Under the pieces are notes generated by a model. That model ran no database searches. It had not been told where the DNA came from and worked only from the letters and a program-made list of their open reading frames with translations. A stretch of DNA of 9,543 nucleotides from Gammaproteobacteria bacterium (GTDB taxonomy: Bacteria; Pseudomonadota; Gammaproteobacteria; SZUA-229): contig DAOWLL010000038.1 of NCBI GenBank assembly GCA_030641945.1, forward strand, positions 1-9,543. Reading direction: 5' to 3'. Made by a program: the position numbers and the translations under genes. Of this stretch, positions 7,736-9,543 are shown piece after piece; the stretch's first letter is position 1, and each line of letters starts with the position of its first letter.

Positions 7736-8530
7736 ATGAAACAATATCTCGATCTGATGCGGCATGTGCGCGATACGGGTGCGCGTAAAGAGGACAGGAC
7801 TGGCACAGGGACATTGTCTGTTTTTGGCCAGCAAATGCGCTTCGACCTGAGCGAAGGTTTTCCGCTGGTCACCACCAAGAAATGTCACCTGAAATCCATC
7901 ATTCACGAACTGCTGTGGTTCCTCAGCGGTGATACCAATATCAGGTATCTTCAGGACAACGGGGTACGAATCTGGAACGCATGGGCCGATGATAATGGCA
8001 ACCTGGGACCGGTGTATGGCTACCAGTGGCGCTCCTGGCCGGCGGCGGATGGCAGGCATATCGATCAGATGTCCCAGGTCATCGACCAGATCAGGAACAC
8101 ACCGGATTCAAGGCGTATCATTGTCAATGCCTGGAATGTGGCTGAGATCGACAACATGGCATTGCCTCCATGCCACATGATGTTTCAGTTCTACGTGGCT
8201 GATGGCAGGCTATCCTGCCAGCTATACCAGCGCAGTGCAGATATCTTCCTGGGTGTACCGTTCAATATCGCGTCCTATGCATTGCTAACGATGATGGTCG
8301 CACAGGTATGTGATCTGGCACCGGGTGATTTCGTGCATACCCTGGGTGACGCACATTTATATACCAATCATCTGGAGCAGACCGATGAGCAGTTATCCAG
8401 AAAACCCTACCCATTGCCGGTGATGAAAATTAATCCCGAGGTCAAATCCATATTTGACTTCAAATTCGAGGATTTCGAACTGGTCGGTTACGAGGCCCAC
8501 CCGCACATCAAGGCCGCCGTTGCTGTTTAG
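7736..8530 (+). CDS. thyA: Thymidylate synthase
   Basis: ThyA is a cytoplasmic enzyme that methylates dUMP to dTMP using 5,10-methylenetetrahydrofolate, releasing dihydrofolate. The protein is 264 residues, the same length as E. coli ThyA, which supports the ATG start. Catalytic C146 lies in [13 protein letters not shown]. Phosphate-binding arginines R21, R126, R127 and R166 (QLYQRSAD) are present, as are D169, N177 (GVPFNIASY), H207 and Y209 (DAHLYTNH). The N-terminal [10 protein letters not shown] and the C-terminal AAVAV are also typical. No strong Shine-Dalgarno is visible before the ATG. It lies 80 nt after lgt and 256 nt before folA, whose product regenerates tetrahydrofolate from its by-product. 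That second gap holds a palindromic repeat. Confidence 0.98.
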   Translation: MKQYLDLMRHVRDTGARKEDRTGTGTLSVFGQQMRFDLSEGFPLVTTKKCHLKSIIHELLWFLSGDTNIRYLQDNGVRIWNAWADDNGNLGPVYGYQWRSWPAADGRHIDQMSQVIDQIRNTPDSRRIIVNAWNVAEIDNMALPPCHMMFQFYVADGRLSCQLYQRSADIFLGVPFNIASYALLTMMVAQVCDLAPGDFVHTLGDAHLYTNHLEQTDEQLSRKPYPLPVMKINPEVKSIFDFKFEDFELVGYEAHPHIKAAVAV

Positions 8531-8563
8531 CTCTTATTGCCTAAGTGGTTGATTGGGTAAGAG
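8531..8563 (+). terminator. Weak hairpin just after thyA
   Basis: CTCTTA (8531-8536) can pair with TAAGAG (8558-8563), directly after the thyA stop codon. The loop is long, with possible CC/GG pairing inside. No T-run follows, so factor-independent termination is doubtful; it may be chance. Confidence 0.2.
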
Positions 8564-8568
8564 AAATT

Positions 8569-8744
8569 ATTAGTCCACAGATGAACGCAGATAAACACAG
8601 ATAAGATCAAAATTATCCGCGAATAACGCAAAAGACGCGAAAAAAAACTAGATAAGTATGACTTTTTTGCGTTCTTCGCGTTCTTCGCGGACAAGAAATA
8701 AAAGGGTTTTATCCGTGTTCATCTGCGTTCATCTGTGGACTAAT
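8569..8744. repeat. Palindromic intergenic repeat, copy B (intact, MITE-like)
   Basis: This 176-bp element has terminal inverted repeats of 34 nt, 8569-8602 and 8711-8744, matching at 32 of 34 positions (ends ATTAGTCCACAGATGAACGC / complement). A second, inner inverted pair with mismatches lies at about 8616-8647 and 8661-8691 (TCCGCGAA..ACGC type), around a short centre. The whole can fold into one long hairpin. A second copy in opposite orientation is at 1-152. No convincing target-site duplication flanks it and no transposase is encoded. It fills most of the thyA-folA gap, so a transcript crossing from thyA into folA would carry a large stem-loop. Confidence 0.88.
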
Positions 8745-8786
8745 GGTTTTTAGCTGTGTGAATTAACAGATGAGGTTATGTGGTAG

Positions 8787-9272
8787 ATGCTTGTATCGAT
8801 CATAGCGGCGATGGACCGTAATCGCCTGATTGGCAGCAATAACCAGCTGCCGTGGCACCTGCCGGCTGATCTGGCGCATTTCAAGCAGGTGACCATGGGC
8901 AAGCCCATCATCATGGGGCGTAAAACCTATGAGTCAATCGGCAGGCCATTGCCGGGGCGGACCAATATCGTATTGACCCGCTCGCCGGATTTTCATGCCG
9001 AGGGCGTGGTGACGGCAAATACGCTGCAGCAGGCCCTGGATTATGCCTCCGTAGAGGATGAAGTCATGATTATCGGCGGTAGTAGCATCTATGAACTTGC
9101 CCTGCCAGGGGCTGATCGGCTCTACCTGACCTATGTGGAGAGTGACTGTGAGGGCGATGCCTGGTTTCCCGAGTTTGACATCGAGCGCTGGCGTATCATC
9201 GCCAGCGAGCAGCATGCCGCTGATGAGAAAAATTCCAGCGATTACCGGTTTGTTACCTACGATCGAAAATAA
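8787..9272 (+). CDS. folA: Dihydrofolate reductase
   Basis: FolA is a cytoplasmic NADPH-dependent reductase making tetrahydrofolate from dihydrofolate; it is the target of trimethoprim. The protein is 161 residues, close to the 159 of E. coli FolA. Key features are the N-terminal SIIAAMDRNRLIG, LPWHLPADLAHFK with the active-site acid D28, the cofactor-binding MGRKTYESIGRPLPGR (43-58), the second cofactor motif IIGGSSIYELALPGADRLYLT (95-115) and T115. A GAGG at 8772-8775 lies 11 nt before the ATG, a slightly long but usable ribosome-binding distance. It is downstream of thyA and the palindromic repeat, and convergent with apaH, as in E. coli. Nothing suggests a plasmid-type trimethoprim-resistant variant. 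Confidence 0.97.
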   Translation: MLVSIIAAMDRNRLIGSNNQLPWHLPADLAHFKQVTMGKPIIMGRKTYESIGRPLPGRTNIVLTRSPDFHAEGVVTANTLQQALDYASVEDEVMIIGGSSIYELALPGADRLYLTYVESDCEGDAWFPEFDIERWRIIASEQHAADEKNSSDYRFVTYDRK

Positions 9273-9318
9273 ATTTCAGAAATTTTGAACTATTGCCAAA
9301 AGGGCCAGTCTCACTATC

Positions 9319-9346
9319 TGAATCATTTATCCTCAGATTCATTTTT
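9319..9346 (+). terminator. Weak hairpin with T-run after folA
   Basis: TGAATC (9319-9324) pairs with GATTCA (9336-9341) and is followed by TTTTT (9342-9346). The stem is short and AT-rich and the loop is 11 nt, so it is at best a weak terminator ahead of the stronger one at 9348. Confidence 0.3.
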
Positions 9347-9347
9347 G

Positions 9348-9382
9348 AAGGCAAGCAATAACTCCATTGCTTGCCTTTTTTT
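9348..9382 (+). terminator. Factor-independent terminator of folA
   Basis: A perfect 12-bp stem (AAGGCAAGCAAT, 9348-9359, with ATTGCTTGCCTT, 9366-9377) encloses a 6-nt loop. The T-run covers 9376-9382. It lies 75 nt after the folA stop. In the opposite direction there is no comparable T-run, so it mainly serves folA, though the stem could also help stop apaH transcription. Confidence 0.9.
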
Positions 9383-9404
9383 ATGCATTGAAAACAGGCC
9401 GAAG

Positions 9405-9543
9405 CTAATTTTTGACCTTTGGTTTCAGCGACTCGGGGCAATCGATGCTTATTCTGCTGAACGGCTTTTCGTCGATTCGCATCGCTGTGAGCTCCCCTCC
9501 CCACAGGCAGCCGGTGTCGAGCGGATATACATTAATAAAAGGG
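9405..9543 (-). CDS. apaH: Diadenosine tetraphosphatase, C-terminal fragment
   Basis: This is the partial 3' end of a gene that enters from the right edge. The 45 visible residues include VYPLDTGCLWGGELTAMRID, matching the conserved C-terminal region of symmetrical bis(5'-nucleosyl)-tetraphosphatase (E. coli has an equivalent LDTG.CWGG.LT segment). The stop codon is TAG (complement of 9405-9407). ApaH hydrolyses Ap4A to two ADP. The metallophosphatase motifs lie outside the window, so identification rests on this block and on the convergent folA-apaH order known from E. coli. The reading frame is intact to the window edge. Confidence 0.9.
   Translation of the reverse strand, partial: PFINVYPLDTGCLWGGELTAMRIDEKPFSRISIDCPESLKPKVKN

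Noticed and set aside
8561..8752. Target-site duplication flanking the thyA-folA palindrome
   Set aside because: Beyond the shared ATTAGTCC/GGACTAAT ends, which belong to the inverted repeat, the flanks do not match.
9253..9504. Minus-strand open frame of 83 codons across the folA-apaH junction
   Set aside because: It overlaps the folA terminator and the true apaH frame, and its protein shows no recognisable features.

Overview
The window looks like chromosomal DNA of a gammaproteobacterium. The evidence is the housekeeping order lgt-thyA-folA facing an apaH 3' end, with proteins close in length and motifs to the E. coli versions. A respiratory, c-type-cytochrome-rich lifestyle is suggested by the large multiheme protein. 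I cannot name the genus from sequence alone.

Left part, minus strand (6479 down to 180): a compact three-gene unit read right to left. First is a 938-residue protein with about five membrane helices, five CXXCH heme-c motifs, a beta-rich middle and C-terminal TPRs. Second, overlapping it by 4 nt (ATGA), is a 603-residue membrane-anchored CRTAC1-type protein with six calcium-loop FG-GAP/VCBS motifs and an ASPIC/UnbV C-terminus. Third, 4 nt later, is a 556-residue exported TPR protein. The spacing implies one transcript, and the architectures imply a periplasmic complex built around a membrane electron-transfer protein. Its substrate is unknown, and this is the best candidate in the window for an undescribed system.

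Middle (6480-6836): the divergent intergenic region holds a nested, about 166-bp palindromic element resembling a miniature mobile element, followed by a small hairpin close to lgt.

Right part, plus strand: lgt (lipoprotein diacylglyceryl transferase), thyA (thymidylate synthase) and folA (dihydrofolate reductase). ThyA makes thymidylate and releases dihydrofolate, which FolA reduces again. A strong terminator follows folA, and the 3' end of a convergent apaH runs off the right edge, as at the E. coli folA-apaH junction.

The window is rich in small intergenic repeats. A palindromic element of about 176 bp sits intact between thyA and folA, and a second copy in opposite orientation lies at the left edge (running off the window). 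The 3' end of lgt is made of a degenerate 7-bp tandem repeat. A CTCTGTGG-type repeat lies between lgt and thyA. These repeats, and the cytochrome/CRTAC1/TPR unit, are the features that depart from ordinary housekeeping DNA.
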